Positions 28,564 to 38,122 are shown, counted from the first letter of the stretch. The stretch: DNA of 64,000 nucleotides from Glaciimonas sp. CA11.2 (GCF_034314045.1 NZ_JAVIWL010000001.1:1984001-2048000), one strand, 5' to 3'. Made by a program: numbers and translations. The notes: generated by a model not told the origin, from the sequence alone.

Positions 28564-29712
28564 ATGTTATACAAATGGGCAAAGCCGTTGTTGCTTGTGT
28601 TGGCCGGTGTCATGATGCACGGATTGTCCCCCGCTGCGCTGGCAAACACAACAGTTGTGGAGCAGGTTGCCAATGATATCGGCGATGATCATATCCCACT
28701 GGCGAGTATTGCCTTGTTATTACCGACGCGCTCGGGACCGCTGGGAAGTGCTGCGGAGGCATTAAGAAGTGGTTTTCTTGCTGCCTATGAGCGCGATAAA
28801 AGTGGTCTTGCCGTTACCGTGATCGAGGCGACTGATACACCAGCCGACATGCTTGCTGCCTATCTTGCGGCGAGTCCGCATTACGATATTCTGGTTGGTC
28901 CGTTATCGCGTACGGGGATGACTGCCATCGTCAAAAATGGGCAGATAACCAAACCGACTGTCGCCCTGACGCAACCGGACTTATCCGCTGCCGAAGAGAC
29001 CAGATTGCCACCGTTATTGCTGCCTATTGGCTTGTCGATTGAGGCTGAAGCGCGCCAGGTTGCCGATTGGATCGGTGTAGAGCAAGGCCCGGGCAAAGTG
29101 TTTGTGATTGCCACCGCCGCTAGTTGGCAACGACGCGTCGTTAGTGCTTTTGTGCAGCAGGCCGCCAGTGCTGGACTGGTGACTGAAGTGATGACGATCA
29201 GCATGACGCAAGGCGTCGCCAACGCTGGTGCTATGGATCAGCTCAACCAACGTATCCAAACTGAAAATCCGAGGGCAATATTTGTCGCGTTGACCGCCGA
29301 TCAAGCCTCGCAAGTGCGCACGTCCGTCGGTCCAGAGACGACTATGTATGGCATCTCTCAATTAAATTCTTTAAATGGCGGTGATAGCAAGCGCCTGGCA
29401 GAACTGAGTGGTGTGCGATTGCTGGATATTCCTTGGCTACTCACGCCGGAAAATCCTGCCATGAGATTATATCCGCGGCGAGTGGCGAGCGAAGGCGGGG
29501 CGCATAATGCGGATCTGGAACGGTTATATGCACTCGGCATTGACGCTTTTAACGTCAGTCGCCAGATTGCCAAGCGAAATATCGCTTTTCAGCTTCGGGG
29601 TGTTACGGGTCAGTTGAATATCGGTTTTGGCGTCGGTACTCCGGCTTTCGAGCGGACCGAGCCAACGGCGGCGTATCAGGATGGCGTCGTTGTACCGCTT
29701 GAAGATCGCTAA
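28564..29712 (+). CDS. LpoA-like penicillin-binding protein activator
   Basis: 382 residues from ATG 28564 behind GGAGAG. A signal peptide (KPLLLVLAGVMMHGLSPAALA) is followed by a type I periplasmic-binding-protein fold, with blocks IALLLPTRSGPLGSAAEALR and YDILVGPLSRTGM. It corresponds to the C-terminal half of E. coli LpoA, the outer-membrane activator of PBP1a. The N-terminal TPR half is absent, and the signal peptide has no lipobox cysteine, so the product should be soluble periplasmic. Context (rsmI, yraN, diaA, dolP) is the same as in E. coli. Confidence 0.85.
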   Translation: MLYKWAKPLLLVLAGVMMHGLSPAALANTTVVEQVANDIGDDHIPLASIALLLPTRSGPLGSAAEALRSGFLAAYERDKSGLAVTVIEATDTPADMLAAYLAASPHYDILVGPLSRTGMTAIVKNGQITKPTVALTQPDLSAAEETRLPPLLLPIGLSIEAEARQVADWIGVEQGPGKVFVIATAASWQRRVVSAFVQQAASAGLVTEVMTISMTQGVANAGAMDQLNQRIQTENPRAIFVALTADQASQVRTSVGPETTMYGISQLNSLNGGDSKRLAELSGVRLLDIPWLLTPENPAMRLYPRRVASEGGAHNADLERLYALGIDAFNVSRQIAKRNIAFQLRGVTGQLNIGFGVGTPAFERTEPTAAYQDGVVVPLEDR

Positions 29713-29817
29713 CTATAGGAACTGATTTAAGGCACCGATTACAGGAATCGACGGTAGCCGATTGAAGCGCAGAAATGTAAAAAATAAGTGAAGAATCCGA
29801 GCGAAGAAAACTAGGCG

Positions 29818-30273
29818 ATGAATTTTTTCAAAAATTTGCTAATACCTGATCGTCGCAGCACACGCCAAATTAGTGGACAACTGGCAGAAGACGCGGCATT
29901 AGATTATCTGCAGCATCGTCAACTTACGCTGATTGAGCGAAATTTTAGTTGCAAGGGTGGCGAAATCGATCTGATTATGCTGGACGGCACGGGTCAAGGA
30001 CGATTGCAAGAAGTGACGCCTTCTCCACATCGCCTGGTTGCTTTCGGATCGGCGTCTGCGACGGCTTCGCTCGTTTTTGTCGAAGTCCGGCAGCGTGCCG
30101 ATCGACGGCATGGTGGGGCAGCAGCCAGTGTCACCGCTAGTAAACAACGCCGCCTGATTATCGCTGCGCAACATTTTTTACAGCGTTATCGCCAACCACC
30201 GGCTTGCCGGTTTGATGTTATTGCCATCGACGGAGAGGTCATGGAATGGATAAAAAATGCTTTCGACGCGTGA
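29818..30273 (+). CDS. yraN: YraN family protein (UPF0102)
   Basis: The 151-residue protein resembles the restriction-endonuclease-like fold. It has GQLAEDAALDYL near residue 21, the acidic site GGEIDLIMLDG near 48 and the core LVFVEVRQRADRRHGGAAASV near 84. E-x-D and ExR-type residues of the nuclease site are present, but cellular function is unknown. About 25 residues between the two core strands (GQGRLQEVTPSPHRL and on) make it longer than the usual 120. It is third in the rsmI/lpoA/yraN/diaA/dolP cluster. Confidence 0.88.
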   Translation: MNFFKNLLIPDRRSTRQISGQLAEDAALDYLQHRQLTLIERNFSCKGGEIDLIMLDGTGQGRLQEVTPSPHRLVAFGSASATASLVFVEVRQRADRRHGGAAASVTASKQRRLIIAAQHFLQRYRQPPACRFDVIAIDGEVMEWIKNAFDA

Positions 30274-30378
30274 TGATTCGCAGTGCGCCGCACAGACTAA
30301 AAGATACCTGAAACACGAATAATGAAACCATGCTGGCCAATCTGCTACTCTAATTAACTCTTTTATAAACAGCCTATT

Positions 30379-30975
30379 ATGATCAATCAACGTATCCTGG
30401 CGCATTTCCAAGAAAGTGCCGAACTCAAAACCAACGCTGCGGCGGAATTAGTACAACCAATTGCAGCGGCAGTTGAACTAATGTTTTCTGCGTTGTCAAA
30501 CGGGAACAAGATTCTTTGCTGTGGCAACGGCGGCTCCGCTGCGGACAGTCAGCATTTTGCAGCAGAACTGGTCGGCCGATTTGAACGTGAGCGGTTGCCG
30601 TTGCCTGCAATGGCGCTCAGCACGGACACATCGATCATTACAGCGATCGCCAATGACTATAGTTACAATGAGATTTTTTCCAAACAGGTTCAGGCCTTTG
30701 GACAAGCGGGTGACGTGTTACTGGCTTTCACGACATCCGGCAATTCCGCTAACATCCTTGCGGCGATTGACGTAGCACTTGAGCGTGATATGCGGGTAGT
30801 GGCGTTGACGGGCAAAGGTGGTGGCGCCATAAATCAAAGATTGACCGATGCAGATGTCCATATCTGCGTGCCGCATGATCGTACCGCGCGCATTCAAGAA
30901 GTACACCTGCTGACAATTCATTGCTTATGCGACGGCATCGATGTCGCTTTATTCGGAGGAGATGTGAATGATTAG
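30379..30975 (+). CDS. diaA: DiaA-like SIS-domain protein
   Basis: 198 residues of the SIS (sugar isomerase) fold. The phosphosugar loops are [19 protein letters not shown] near residue 51 and [11 protein letters not shown] near 113. It could be read as a phosphoheptose isomerase (GmhA), but the position between yraN and dolP is that of E. coli diaA. DiaA is a tetramer that binds DnaA and promotes timely initiation at oriC. Its end overlaps the dolP start by 8 nt. Confidence 0.85.
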   Translation: MINQRILAHFQESAELKTNAAAELVQPIAAAVELMFSALSNGNKILCCGNGGSAADSQHFAAELVGRFERERLPLPAMALSTDTSIITAIANDYSYNEIFSKQVQAFGQAGDVLLAFTTSGNSANILAAIDVALERDMRVVALTGKGGGAINQRLTDADVHICVPHDRTARIQEVHLLTIHCLCDGIDVALFGGDVND

Positions 30976-31609
30976 TGCACAAAGTCGTTGGAATACGTTA
31001 CGACGTCCGTTGATGACAATAGCTTTATGCGGCGCGGTAGCGATGAGCGTGCAAGGTTGTGTCGGATTGTTGCTTGGCGGCGCGGTAGTCGGAGGATTTG
31101 CGGCAACTGATCGTCGTACGCTGGGTGCGCAAACCGATGATAAAACGATTGCTATTAAAGCCGAGTCACGCATTGTCGGTATCGTCGGAGAGCCAAGTCA
31201 CATTAATGTGACCAGCTTCAATCGCCGCGTATTGATAACCGGCGAAGTGCGCGATGATGCTGCGAAAGTTGCCGCAGAACAAGAGACGAAAGCAATCGAA
31301 GGTGTGCATTCAGTCCTCAATGAATTGGTAGTCGCTGAGCCATCATCTTTTGGGCAACGTTCTAACGATACGTACATTACGAGCAAGGTCAAAGCTTCCT
31401 TGCTTGACGCAAAAGATGTCTTTGGCAATGCGGTCAAAGTCGTCACTGAGCGTGGGGTCGTATACTTAATGGGCCAGGCGACCGAACGTGAAGCCAAGCG
31501 TGCGGCGGAAATCGCGGCCGGCGTTGATGGTGTGCAAAAAGTCGTTAAGGCCTTTGAGTACATGACGGAAGAAGAGTTGACGCAGTTGTCGTCGGCACCT
31601 CAGAAATAA
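30968..31609 (+). CDS. dolP: DolP-like BON-domain lipoprotein
   Basis: 213 residues. The lipoprotein signal has lipobox VQGC near residue 31, followed by a glycine-rich stretch. Two BON domains follow, at about residues 60-125 and 138-205 ([18 protein letters not shown] and [18 protein letters not shown]). DolP (YraP) sits at the inner leaflet of the outer membrane at division sites and supports envelope integrity and the BAM machinery. Its start overlaps diaA, which shows operon coupling. Confidence 0.92.
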   Translation: MISAQSRWNTLRRPLMTIALCGAVAMSVQGCVGLLLGGAVVGGFAATDRRTLGAQTDDKTIAIKAESRIVGIVGEPSHINVTSFNRRVLITGEVRDDAAKVAAEQETKAIEGVHSVLNELVVAEPSSFGQRSNDTYITSKVKASLLDAKDVFGNAVKVVTERGVVYLMGQATEREAKRAAEIAAGVDGVQKVVKAFEYMTEEELTQLSSAPQK

Positions 31610-32000
31610 AAAAGTAACAAAAATAGCAATAAAAAGCTAAAAAATCGATGGATAGCGTTTGGCAGCGCGGGCTGGTCAATAACCGACACCCGCGCTGACC
31701 AAAGCGCCAGATTGTTAATGTTGATGCTATGAAAGCAATATGAGTAAGTCTTGCAGTGATCTCGATTTTTTGGGTGAACGTAAGCTGCCGAATGGGGTTT
31801 CTGACTATGCATGTGGATGGCAGGGGCCAAGATTATTGGCTCGATATGGCAAGGCTAATTCTTCGATTCTTTTTGCTCCCTCTTGGGCAAGTAACGCGTT
31901 AGATTGTTATTCGATTGGCAATCCTTGCGTCTACTTCAGCAAGTCGCTAGCCAGATGACTATAATGAAGGTCTTCTGGCCTGATCGGTATTGGATAATTT
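31610..32000. other. Intergenic region between dolP and the TlpA-like gene
   Basis: 391 nt without a supportable gene. The only signal is a -10-like TATAAT at 31960-31965, about 36 nt before the tlpA-like start. It has no good -35, and CCAGA / TCTGG arms flank it. Confidence 0.35.
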
Positions 32001-32528
32001 ATGCAATCTCAAGTAGACGCCGCACCCCGCAAGCCGCTCTGGATAAAGCTTGCAATCGCGATCGTGATTGTGGCAACAGGCTTGTTTGTCATGCTGTCGC
32101 TTTCGCATAAAAATCCTGCACCGGACGTCAGTTTCACGAATTTGAAAGGCGAGCAGGTCTCTCTCAAGAGTTTGCGTGGCAAAGTTGTGATGGTCAATTT
32201 CTGGGCCACTAGTTGTACTACCTGTGTCGGTGAAATGCCTAAAATGGTGGCAACTTACGATAAATATAAAGCCCAGGGTTTGGATTTTGTGGCGGTCGCC
32301 ATGAGCTACGATCCCCCAAACTATGTCCTGAATTTTGTGAAAACACGCGGTTTGCCGTTTCAGGTAGCGTTAGATACCAACGATAAGATTGCTAATTCAT
32401 TTGGTGACGTCAAACTGACACCGACTACTTTTGTCATCGACAAAAAAGGCAATATTATTAAGCGTTATGTGGGCGAGCCCTCTTTTGCTGAGCTGCATCA
32501 ATTGCTCGATAAGGCCTTAGCAGCATGA
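32001..32528 (+). CDS. TlpA-family thiol-disulfide oxidoreductase
   Basis: 175 residues with one N-terminal membrane anchor (about residues 14-34) and a periplasmic thioredoxin domain. The active site is NFWATSCTTC, a CxxC at residues 72 and 75, and the cis-proline region is VKLTPTTFVID. Members reduce apocytochrome c or other periplasmic thiols. No cytochrome genes are nearby to narrow the role. A terminator follows, so the gene is probably monocistronic. Confidence 0.88.
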   Translation: MQSQVDAAPRKPLWIKLAIAIVIVATGLFVMLSLSHKNPAPDVSFTNLKGEQVSLKSLRGKVVMVNFWATSCTTCVGEMPKMVATYDKYKAQGLDFVAVAMSYDPPNYVLNFVKTRGLPFQVALDTNDKIANSFGDVKLTPTTFVIDKKGNIIKRYVGEPSFAELHQLLDKALAA

Positions 32529-32571
32529 TCAATTGATGATCTTGATCGCAAGATCGCAAATCAAATAATGA

Positions 32572-32602
32572 AGGCGCATGGATTTTCTATGCGCCTTTTT
32601 GT
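32572..32602 (+). terminator. Terminator after the TlpA-like gene
   Basis: AAGGCGCAT / ATGCGCCTT forms a 9-bp stem with a 9-nt loop, followed by a T run. It lies between this gene and the convergent MarR-like gene. Confidence 0.8.
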
Positions 32603-32614
32603 TTGTCGACTGAT

Positions 32615-33124
32615 TTACCGTGAAGTCGCCGCCCGCGATGCCGTATCGTATAGCCCCGACGCCGTTCGTAACAATTTAGCCGTCTCGCCCAGGCTTTGAT
32701 TCGATAAGCCGGTATCCGATAGCAGTGGAATGAGGCATTCCTCTCGCACTTGACGGTATGCCTGAGCTAGTGCATAGCCTTTCTCAGTTGCCGAAAAAAA
32801 AGCCTCTTTGCCGACTTTCTCGCTCGCTACCAAGCCCGTTTTAACCAATTTTTTTAGCGCATAGCTAGCAACGTGCGTGTCCTCAATATTCAGTACGAAG
32901 CAAATATCGGCTAATTTTTTTTTGCGCTCGCGGTGGCAAACATGATGCAACAAAGACACCTCAATTGGTGTCATATCTTTTACGCCAGCCGCCGCCATGC
33001 AACGTGCCATCCAGCGGTTAAAAGCATTGCCAGCAATAATTAACGCATATTCAAGTTCAGATAACTCTGAGGTACTTTCCGACGCCAGATGCGCCGATGA
33101 CAGTATTTTTGATGGGGTATTCAT
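32615..33124 (-). CDS. MarR-like winged-helix regulator
   Basis: About 169 residues from ATG 33124; the frame extends 38 codons upstream, but that part looks untranslated. The winged-helix core spans MTPIEVSLLHHVCHRERKK, LADICFVLNIEDTHVASYAL (recognition region) and KKLVKTGLVASEKVGKEAFF. It resembles a MarR-related group of predicted regulators. It is divergent from the 5-oxoprolinase operon, and I infer that it controls that operon, perhaps through the palindrome at 33448-33470. The ligand is unknown. Confidence 0.75.
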   Translation of the reverse strand: MNTPSKILSSAHLASESTSELSELEYALIIAGNAFNRWMARCMAAAGVKDMTPIEVSLLHHVCHRERKKKLADICFVLNIEDTHVASYALKKLVKTGLVASEKVGKEAFFSATEKGYALAQAYRQVREECLIPLLSDTGLSNQSLGETAKLLRTASGLYDTASRAATSR

Positions 33125-33392
33125 GTTGTGTCCCGGTACACCTTTGAAGGCGTCAAAATTAAATAAAAAACAATCTATGAATCTACGCGAAATTAGTCTA
33201 AAAGCAGTATGTGCCGTATAGTTGCTATTATGAAACAATCGCTAAGCACATAAAAGAGGCTTCGTTTGCATGCTAATTGAGAATTGCTTTTCAGTGTCTT
33301 GATTTATTGATGAAGACGTGAATTTGCCCAAGGATTCATGGTTCGAAGATGATGATTTGAATACGATTTATGATCTATTTACATACAATTTA

Positions 33393-33421
33393 TTGACATT
33401 TTATTTTTGATGGCCGATATT
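33393..33421 (+). promoter_or_regulatory. Sigma70-like promoter of the pxp operon
   Basis: TTGACA (33393-33398), 17-nt spacer, GATATT (33416-33421), in an AT-rich stretch 100 nt before pxpB. Confidence 0.55.
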
Positions 33422-33447
33422 GCTAGTTTCTTTATGCTAATTACTGT

Positions 33448-33470
33448 TTAAGTCGCTTAACTTGACTTAA
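33448..33470. promoter_or_regulatory. Palindrome after the pxp promoter, candidate operator
   Basis: TTAAGTC and GACTTAA are perfect inverted arms with a 9-nt spacer. Inside them, TTAAG-TCG-CTTAA is itself a palindrome. The site starts about 20 nt after the predicted transcription start, where a bound repressor would block RNA polymerase. Confidence 0.5.
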
Positions 33471-33520
33471 TCCATCACCATCATGCACCGCTTTGTAGCG
33501 TGTGGAAGGAAATAAGCGAG

Positions 33521-34219
33521 ATGACCGAGTCCAAGCTTCAACCGACCCTGGATCAGGCGGAAATTCATTTTTTGGGCGAAGGTTCCCTGACATTAACTGT
33601 CGGCGGCATCGGCAGCGTTGCAGTCAGCGCAACACTGGATTGCCAGCAGCGTTTGTGGGCCATTGCGGCTAAAGCAAACGCGTGGCCGCACGTTCGTGAT
33701 GTTGTCCCTGGGATGAATAATTTGACGATATTGTTTGACCCATTGATTGCTGACTTCGATGATCTGGCAGACAAATTATTAACCGCCTGGAATAAATCGA
33801 CAGCTGTCACTAAGAGCGGTCGTCAGATTGACATTCCTGTAGTGTACGGCGGAGACCGCGGTCCTGATTTAACAGCGGTTGCAGAACATACCGGATTGTC
33901 CGTAGCGGAAGTGATCCGGCGCCACACAGCTGCTGATTACGTCGTTTTTTTCCTTGGTTTTCAACCTGGTTTTGCGTACATGGGTGGACTAGATCCGTTG
34001 CTAGCTACTCCGCGTCGCCGTGAGCCACGCTTAGTTGTGCCCGCCGGTTCGGTCGCCATTGGCGGCAGCCAAACTGCCATCTATCCCGCCGCATCGCCCG
34101 GTGGATGGCAGTTAATTGGTCATTCGGATGTGCGGTTATTCGATCCATCCGCTGCGTCGCCAACACTGTTGCAACCCGGTGACCGGGTGCGCTTTGTGGC
34201 TAGTGGGGATTTATCATGA
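33521..34219 (+). CDS. pxpB: 5-oxoprolinase subunit PxpB
   Basis: 232 residues of the KipI/PxpB family, from ATG 33521 behind GGAAGGA. The cyclophilin-like domain carries DYVVFFLGFQPGFAYMGGLD near residue 139 and the basic RRREPRLVVPAGSVAIGG near 165. With PxpA and PxpC it makes the prokaryotic ATP-dependent 5-oxoprolinase that opens 5-oxoproline to glutamate. Its stop overlaps the pxpC start (ATGA). Confidence 0.95.
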   Translation: MTESKLQPTLDQAEIHFLGEGSLTLTVGGIGSVAVSATLDCQQRLWAIAAKANAWPHVRDVVPGMNNLTILFDPLIADFDDLADKLLTAWNKSTAVTKSGRQIDIPVVYGGDRGPDLTAVAEHTGLSVAEVIRRHTAADYVVFFLGFQPGFAYMGGLDPLLATPRRREPRLVVPAGSVAIGGSQTAIYPAASPGGWQLIGHSDVRLFDPSAASPTLLQPGDRVRFVASGDLS

Positions 34220-35208
34220 TTGACGTCATCCGCGCTGGTCGCTTGAACTCCATCCAAGATATGGGGCGCAGCGGCTTTCGGCATTTGGGCATCTGTCAGT
34301 CGGGCGCCTTGGACCGCATCGCGCTCGCTATTTCAAATAAGTTGGTCGGTAATGCAATTGATGCCGCGGGGCTGGAAATCACGCTCGGTCCTTGCGTATT
34401 GCGCTTCACTGCTGACACACGGATTGCTGTTGGCGGTGCTGATTTTGCGGCGACACTTGACGGTAGAAGCGTTGGGCCATGTTGGAGTATTCCGGTCAGG
34501 GCGGGTCAGACTTTAAAATTGCATTCGGCAAAAAAAGGTATGCGTGCCTATATTGCCATCGCAGGTGGACTTGATGTTGCTTTGCAGCTGGGTTCACGTT
34601 CGACCGATATGTCTGCCGGATTTGGCGGCCATTGTGGCCGAGCACTTTTGGATGGAGATCAATTGACGATGGCGGTGCCGAATCCGGCCTCGTCACCTAT
34701 CCGGTGCGCCCCTCGATTTGGCGTTCGCGCACCCGATTGGTACGACTTGGACACAGAATCGAAGTACGCACAACCAATGCAGATTCGGGTAATTCCTGGT
34801 TCGGAATATGCGCTGTTTTCGGTGGCGGCACAACGTGCTTTTTGGAAAAGCGTATGGACACTCACTCCGCAAAGTAACCGTATGGGATTTCGCTTGTCGG
34901 GGCCGGAGTTGAAGACTAAAAAGAGCGTTGATATGCTATCGCACGGCGTTTTTCCCGGCGTCATTCAGGTACCACCAGCAGGTCAACCAATCGTCTTGAT
35001 GGCCGATGCTCAAACCACCGGTGGCTACCCAAAAATAGGCGTCGTCATCGCCGCTGATATTCCCAAGCTTGCACAGCTTCGCTTTAATCGGACGCTACAG
35101 TTTATTGAGTGTAATGCCGAACAAGCTCGCCAGGAGCTCATTAATGAAACGTTATATCTGGAGCAAATCGATAGGGCCATGACGTGGCTGCATCCGGAAA
35201 AAAAATGA
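34216..35208 (+). CDS. pxpC: 5-oxoprolinase subunit PxpC
   Basis: 330 residues of the biotin-dependent carboxyltransferase-like (KipA/PxpC) family. Family blocks are SIQDMGRSGFRHLGICQSG near residue 13, YIAIAGGLDVALQLGSRSTD near 112, SNRMGFRLSGPEL near 220 and ADAQTTGGYPKIGVV near 265. It is the partner of PxpB. The overlapping ATGA start implies coupled synthesis of the two subunits. Confidence 0.95.
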   Translation: MIDVIRAGRLNSIQDMGRSGFRHLGICQSGALDRIALAISNKLVGNAIDAAGLEITLGPCVLRFTADTRIAVGGADFAATLDGRSVGPCWSIPVRAGQTLKLHSAKKGMRAYIAIAGGLDVALQLGSRSTDMSAGFGGHCGRALLDGDQLTMAVPNPASSPIRCAPRFGVRAPDWYDLDTESKYAQPMQIRVIPGSEYALFSVAAQRAFWKSVWTLTPQSNRMGFRLSGPELKTKKSVDMLSHGVFPGVIQVPPAGQPIVLMADAQTTGGYPKIGVVIAADIPKLAQLRFNRTLQFIECNAEQARQELINETLYLEQIDRAMTWLHPEKK

Positions 35209-35230
35209 CGCGAAAATGAAGGAGTAACTG

Positions 35231-36151
35231 ATGAAGAAGACGACAAAAAAAGAGGTAAATTTGGCAGATATTTCTACGTCCACTTTATTGCCTGATTCGA
35301 CGGAGATTTCTGCGATGCCGTTGACGCATCATTCTTCTCAAACGCGAGATGTGGCCCTTAACGTTGACCTGAACGCTGATCTCGGTGAAGGTGGTGCCAG
35401 CGATCAGGCCTTGCTCGCATTGATCAGTTCCGCCAATATCGCCTGCGGTTGGCATGCCGGCAGAGCAGTGTTGATGCAGCAAACGGTTGCATGGGCGATA
35501 CAGTATGGCGTTGCCATTGGTGCGCATCCTAGTTTTCCTGATCCCGATAATTTTGGTCGGACCGAGATGCATTTGCCAGCGCAAGAGATTTACAGTGGCA
35601 TGCTTTACCAGATCGGCGCGCTGGCTGCGATTGCGGAAGCACAAGGTGCGCGGTTAGTCCACGTCAAGCCGCATGGCGCGCTATATAATCAAGCTGCGCG
35701 CGATCCCAAATTGGCCGCTGCGATTGTGGCAGCGGTTCGTGATTTTGATCCCGCTCTGGCATTGTTTGGCTTGGCCAATAGCGCGTTGATTACCGCCGCT
35801 AGAAAGGCGGGCCTGGTGGCGGTTGAAGAAGTTTTTGCCGACCGTGGATATAACGCTGATGGCAGCCTGGTCAAGCGCGGCACACCGGGTGACATGATTG
35901 AGGATGAAGAGAAAGCGCTGGCACAAACAATCAGCATGGTCCGTGATGGCAAGGTGCAGGCGATAAACGGCTGTTGGGTTCCGTTGATAGCGGATACAGT
36001 ATGTTTACATGGCGATGGCGCACATGCATTGGCTTTTGCTCAGCGCATTCGCGCTTATTTGGCGCAAGAGGGTATTGCCGTGACTGCCCGACGCGGGCCG
36101 GAGATTGCCTCCGTGACAGACGATTTTTCGCTATTCCCATTACTAAAGTAA
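35231..36151 (+). CDS. pxpA: 5-oxoprolinase subunit PxpA (LamB/YcsF family)
   Basis: 306 residues. The core begins at about residue 45 with [12 protein letters not shown] and continues with [30 protein letters not shown] and [12 protein letters not shown]. Those carry the family's metal or substrate histidines. About 40 polar residues precede the usual start. The chosen ATG has an excellent AAGGAG 9 nt ahead, so the extension may be real. It completes the pxpBCA set, 22 nt after pxpC. Confidence 0.95.
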   Translation: MKKTTKKEVNLADISTSTLLPDSTEISAMPLTHHSSQTRDVALNVDLNADLGEGGASDQALLALISSANIACGWHAGRAVLMQQTVAWAIQYGVAIGAHPSFPDPDNFGRTEMHLPAQEIYSGMLYQIGALAAIAEAQGARLVHVKPHGALYNQAARDPKLAAAIVAAVRDFDPALALFGLANSALITAARKAGLVAVEEVFADRGYNADGSLVKRGTPGDMIEDEEKALAQTISMVRDGKVQAINGCWVPLIADTVCLHGDGAHALAFAQRIRAYLAQEGIAVTARRGPEIASVTDDFSLFPLLK

Positions 36152-36206
36152 TCCGCACCAGAAGCATCAACGACGCACCAGTTAGCAATCTTAATATTGG
36201 AAATAT

Positions 36207-36956
36207 ATGCACTCTGCAGTCAGTTTGTGGCCTTTAATCGGCGTCGTTGTGATCATTGCGGGTTTTATCCTGCGCTTCAATCCCATGCTGGTGGTCGCCG
36301 TTGCCGCGATAGTGACCGGGGTCGCTGCACAGTTTCCGGCCGAACAGGTGCTTGCAGAAATCGGCACTGGTTTTATCAAGACCCGTAATTTACCTTTAAT
36401 CATCCTGCTGCCGTTGGCCATCATCGGACTACTTGAGCGGCACGGTTTGCGCTTGCATGCGCAAAACTGGATTGGGCGTATCAAGTCGGCGACTGCTGGA
36501 CGTTTATTGATCGTTTATCTGGCCGCGCGTGAATTGACTGCCGCTATCGGTTTGACTAGTCTGGGTGGTCATCCGCAGATGGTGCGGCCGCTGTTGGCTC
36601 CGATGACCGAAGGGGCCGCCGAAACCCGTTATGGCAAACTGACCGATGCTGTACGCTTCAAGTTACGTGCTTATGCTGCCGCCACGGATAATATCGGCCT
36701 ATTTTTTGGTGAAGATATTTTTGTAGCCTTTGGTGCAATCGTCTTGATGTCCACCTTTCTGCATGAGGCTGGTATCGACGTCGAACCGCTACATATTGCG
36801 TTGTGGGGTATTCCCACCGCGATTTCCGCCTTCATTATTCATGGCTATCGCCTATCGCGATTAGACGCGGCGCTGGATCGGGAGATGAATTATCAACCGC
36901 ATGCAAAGACCGCCACCTCAGCGTCGACGACCAACCAGGATGGAACTAAGTCATGA
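36207..36956 (+). CDS. DUF969-family 5-oxoproline transporter subunit
   Basis: 249 residues and mostly hydrophobic, about seven membrane segments starting with LWPLIGVVVIIAGFIL. The loop DNIGLFFGEDIFVAFGAIVL near residue 160 is characteristic. DUF969 and DUF979 genes occur as pairs beside pxpABC and are regarded as the two halves of an inner-membrane 5-oxoproline permease. Transport itself is inferred from context. The end overlaps the next gene by 4 nt. Confidence 0.88.
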   Translation: MHSAVSLWPLIGVVVIIAGFILRFNPMLVVAVAAIVTGVAAQFPAEQVLAEIGTGFIKTRNLPLIILLPLAIIGLLERHGLRLHAQNWIGRIKSATAGRLLIVYLAARELTAAIGLTSLGGHPQMVRPLLAPMTEGAAETRYGKLTDAVRFKLRAYAAATDNIGLFFGEDIFVAFGAIVLMSTFLHEAGIDVEPLHIALWGIPTAISAFIIHGYRLSRLDAALDREMNYQPHAKTATSASTTNQDGTKS

Positions 36957-37909
36957 TTATTTCAGTTACTTATCTTTATTATCTGGTTGGTGTGATTCTC
37001 GCCATTACTGCTGTGATGACGTTACGCGACAGCAGCAACCCACGTCGTTGGTCTAGTGGTTTATTTTGGGGATTATTTGCGGCAGCTTTTTTGATTGGTG
37101 ACCGTTTGCCACCAGCACTGGTCGGACTGGGCGTGATTTTGATGGCGTTGATCGCCGGTTTAGGATGGGTCGGGGCTGGTAAACATGTTGAGCTTCCGGA
37201 TGCGGCGCGGCGCGCCAGTGCCGGTCGGCTCGGGAATAAATTATTTGTTCCTGCTTTAGCAATTCCTATCGTGACGGTCATTGGTACGGTCCTGCTGCAC
37301 AACGTCAAATTTGGTGACAGCTTTTTGCTAGACCCGAAAAATACCACGCTCGTCAGCCTCGGAATAGGCTGTATCGTCGCGCTGGGATTGGCTTGCTGGT
37401 TGACACATGACACGCCTGCGCAATCGATGCGGGAATCGCGACGCCTGACCGAAGCGCTGGGTTGGGCGGTAGTGTTGCCGCAAATGCTGGGAATGCTCGG
37501 TTTGGTGTTCTCTGACGCCGGTGTCGGCAAAGCGGTCGCGCACATCACTACGTCATACATCAATATGGATTATAAATTTGTCGCCGTCATGGTGTACGTG
37601 TTTGGCATGGCGCTTTTCACGGTGGTGATGGGCAACGGTTTTGCTGCGTTTCCGGTCATGGCTGGCGGTGTCGGTGTGCCGGTATTGGTCGGCGTATATG
37701 GCGCAAATCCAGCCGTAATGGCCTCAATCGGGATGTTCTCCGGCTATTGCGGCACGCTCATGACGCCCATGGCAGCGAACTTTAATATCGTACCGGCAGC
37801 GTTGCTGGAGTTGCCGGATCGAAACGCTGTAATTAAGGCCCAGTTGCCTACCGCGCTAGTGCTTTTAGTCGTTAATGTGTTTCTTTTATATTTCTTGATG
37901 AACCGTTAA
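36953..37909 (+). CDS. DUF979-family 5-oxoproline transporter subunit
   Basis: 318 residues with about nine hydrophobic segments. It includes WGLFAAAFLIGDRLPPALVG near residue 40, VVMGNGFAAFPVMAGGVGVP near 224 and GYCGTLMTPMAANFNIVP near 263. It pairs with the DUF969 protein upstream (overlapping TGA/ATG). It is the last gene of pxpBCA-DUF969-DUF979, so the operon encodes both uptake and hydrolysis of pyroglutamate. Confidence 0.88.
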   Translation: MIISVTYLYYLVGVILAITAVMTLRDSSNPRRWSSGLFWGLFAAAFLIGDRLPPALVGLGVILMALIAGLGWVGAGKHVELPDAARRASAGRLGNKLFVPALAIPIVTVIGTVLLHNVKFGDSFLLDPKNTTLVSLGIGCIVALGLACWLTHDTPAQSMRESRRLTEALGWAVVLPQMLGMLGLVFSDAGVGKAVAHITTSYINMDYKFVAVMVYVFGMALFTVVMGNGFAAFPVMAGGVGVPVLVGVYGANPAVMASIGMFSGYCGTLMTPMAANFNIVPAALLELPDRNAVIKAQLPTALVLLVVNVFLLYFLMNR

Positions 37910-38122
37910 GTTGGGTGTGAGATCGATTAGCCGGCGCACAGGTAAACACTTCAGACAAAGAACCGGCTGATGGAATCGTGCATAGGGAATAATGTTGGAA
38001 TGCTGAATACGCTTTAGTTCAGCGTATCCAGCAAGCGAGATGGTGCAGCGTAGAAACATATTTCGAAAAGCAAACCGTTATTGGATGCTTTTCGATGTAA
38101 TCGTATTATTTTTTTGCATCAT

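Noticed and set aside
31740..31958. A 72-codon frame on plus before the TlpA-like gene
   Set aside because: No family features and no ribosome site; it is read as chance.
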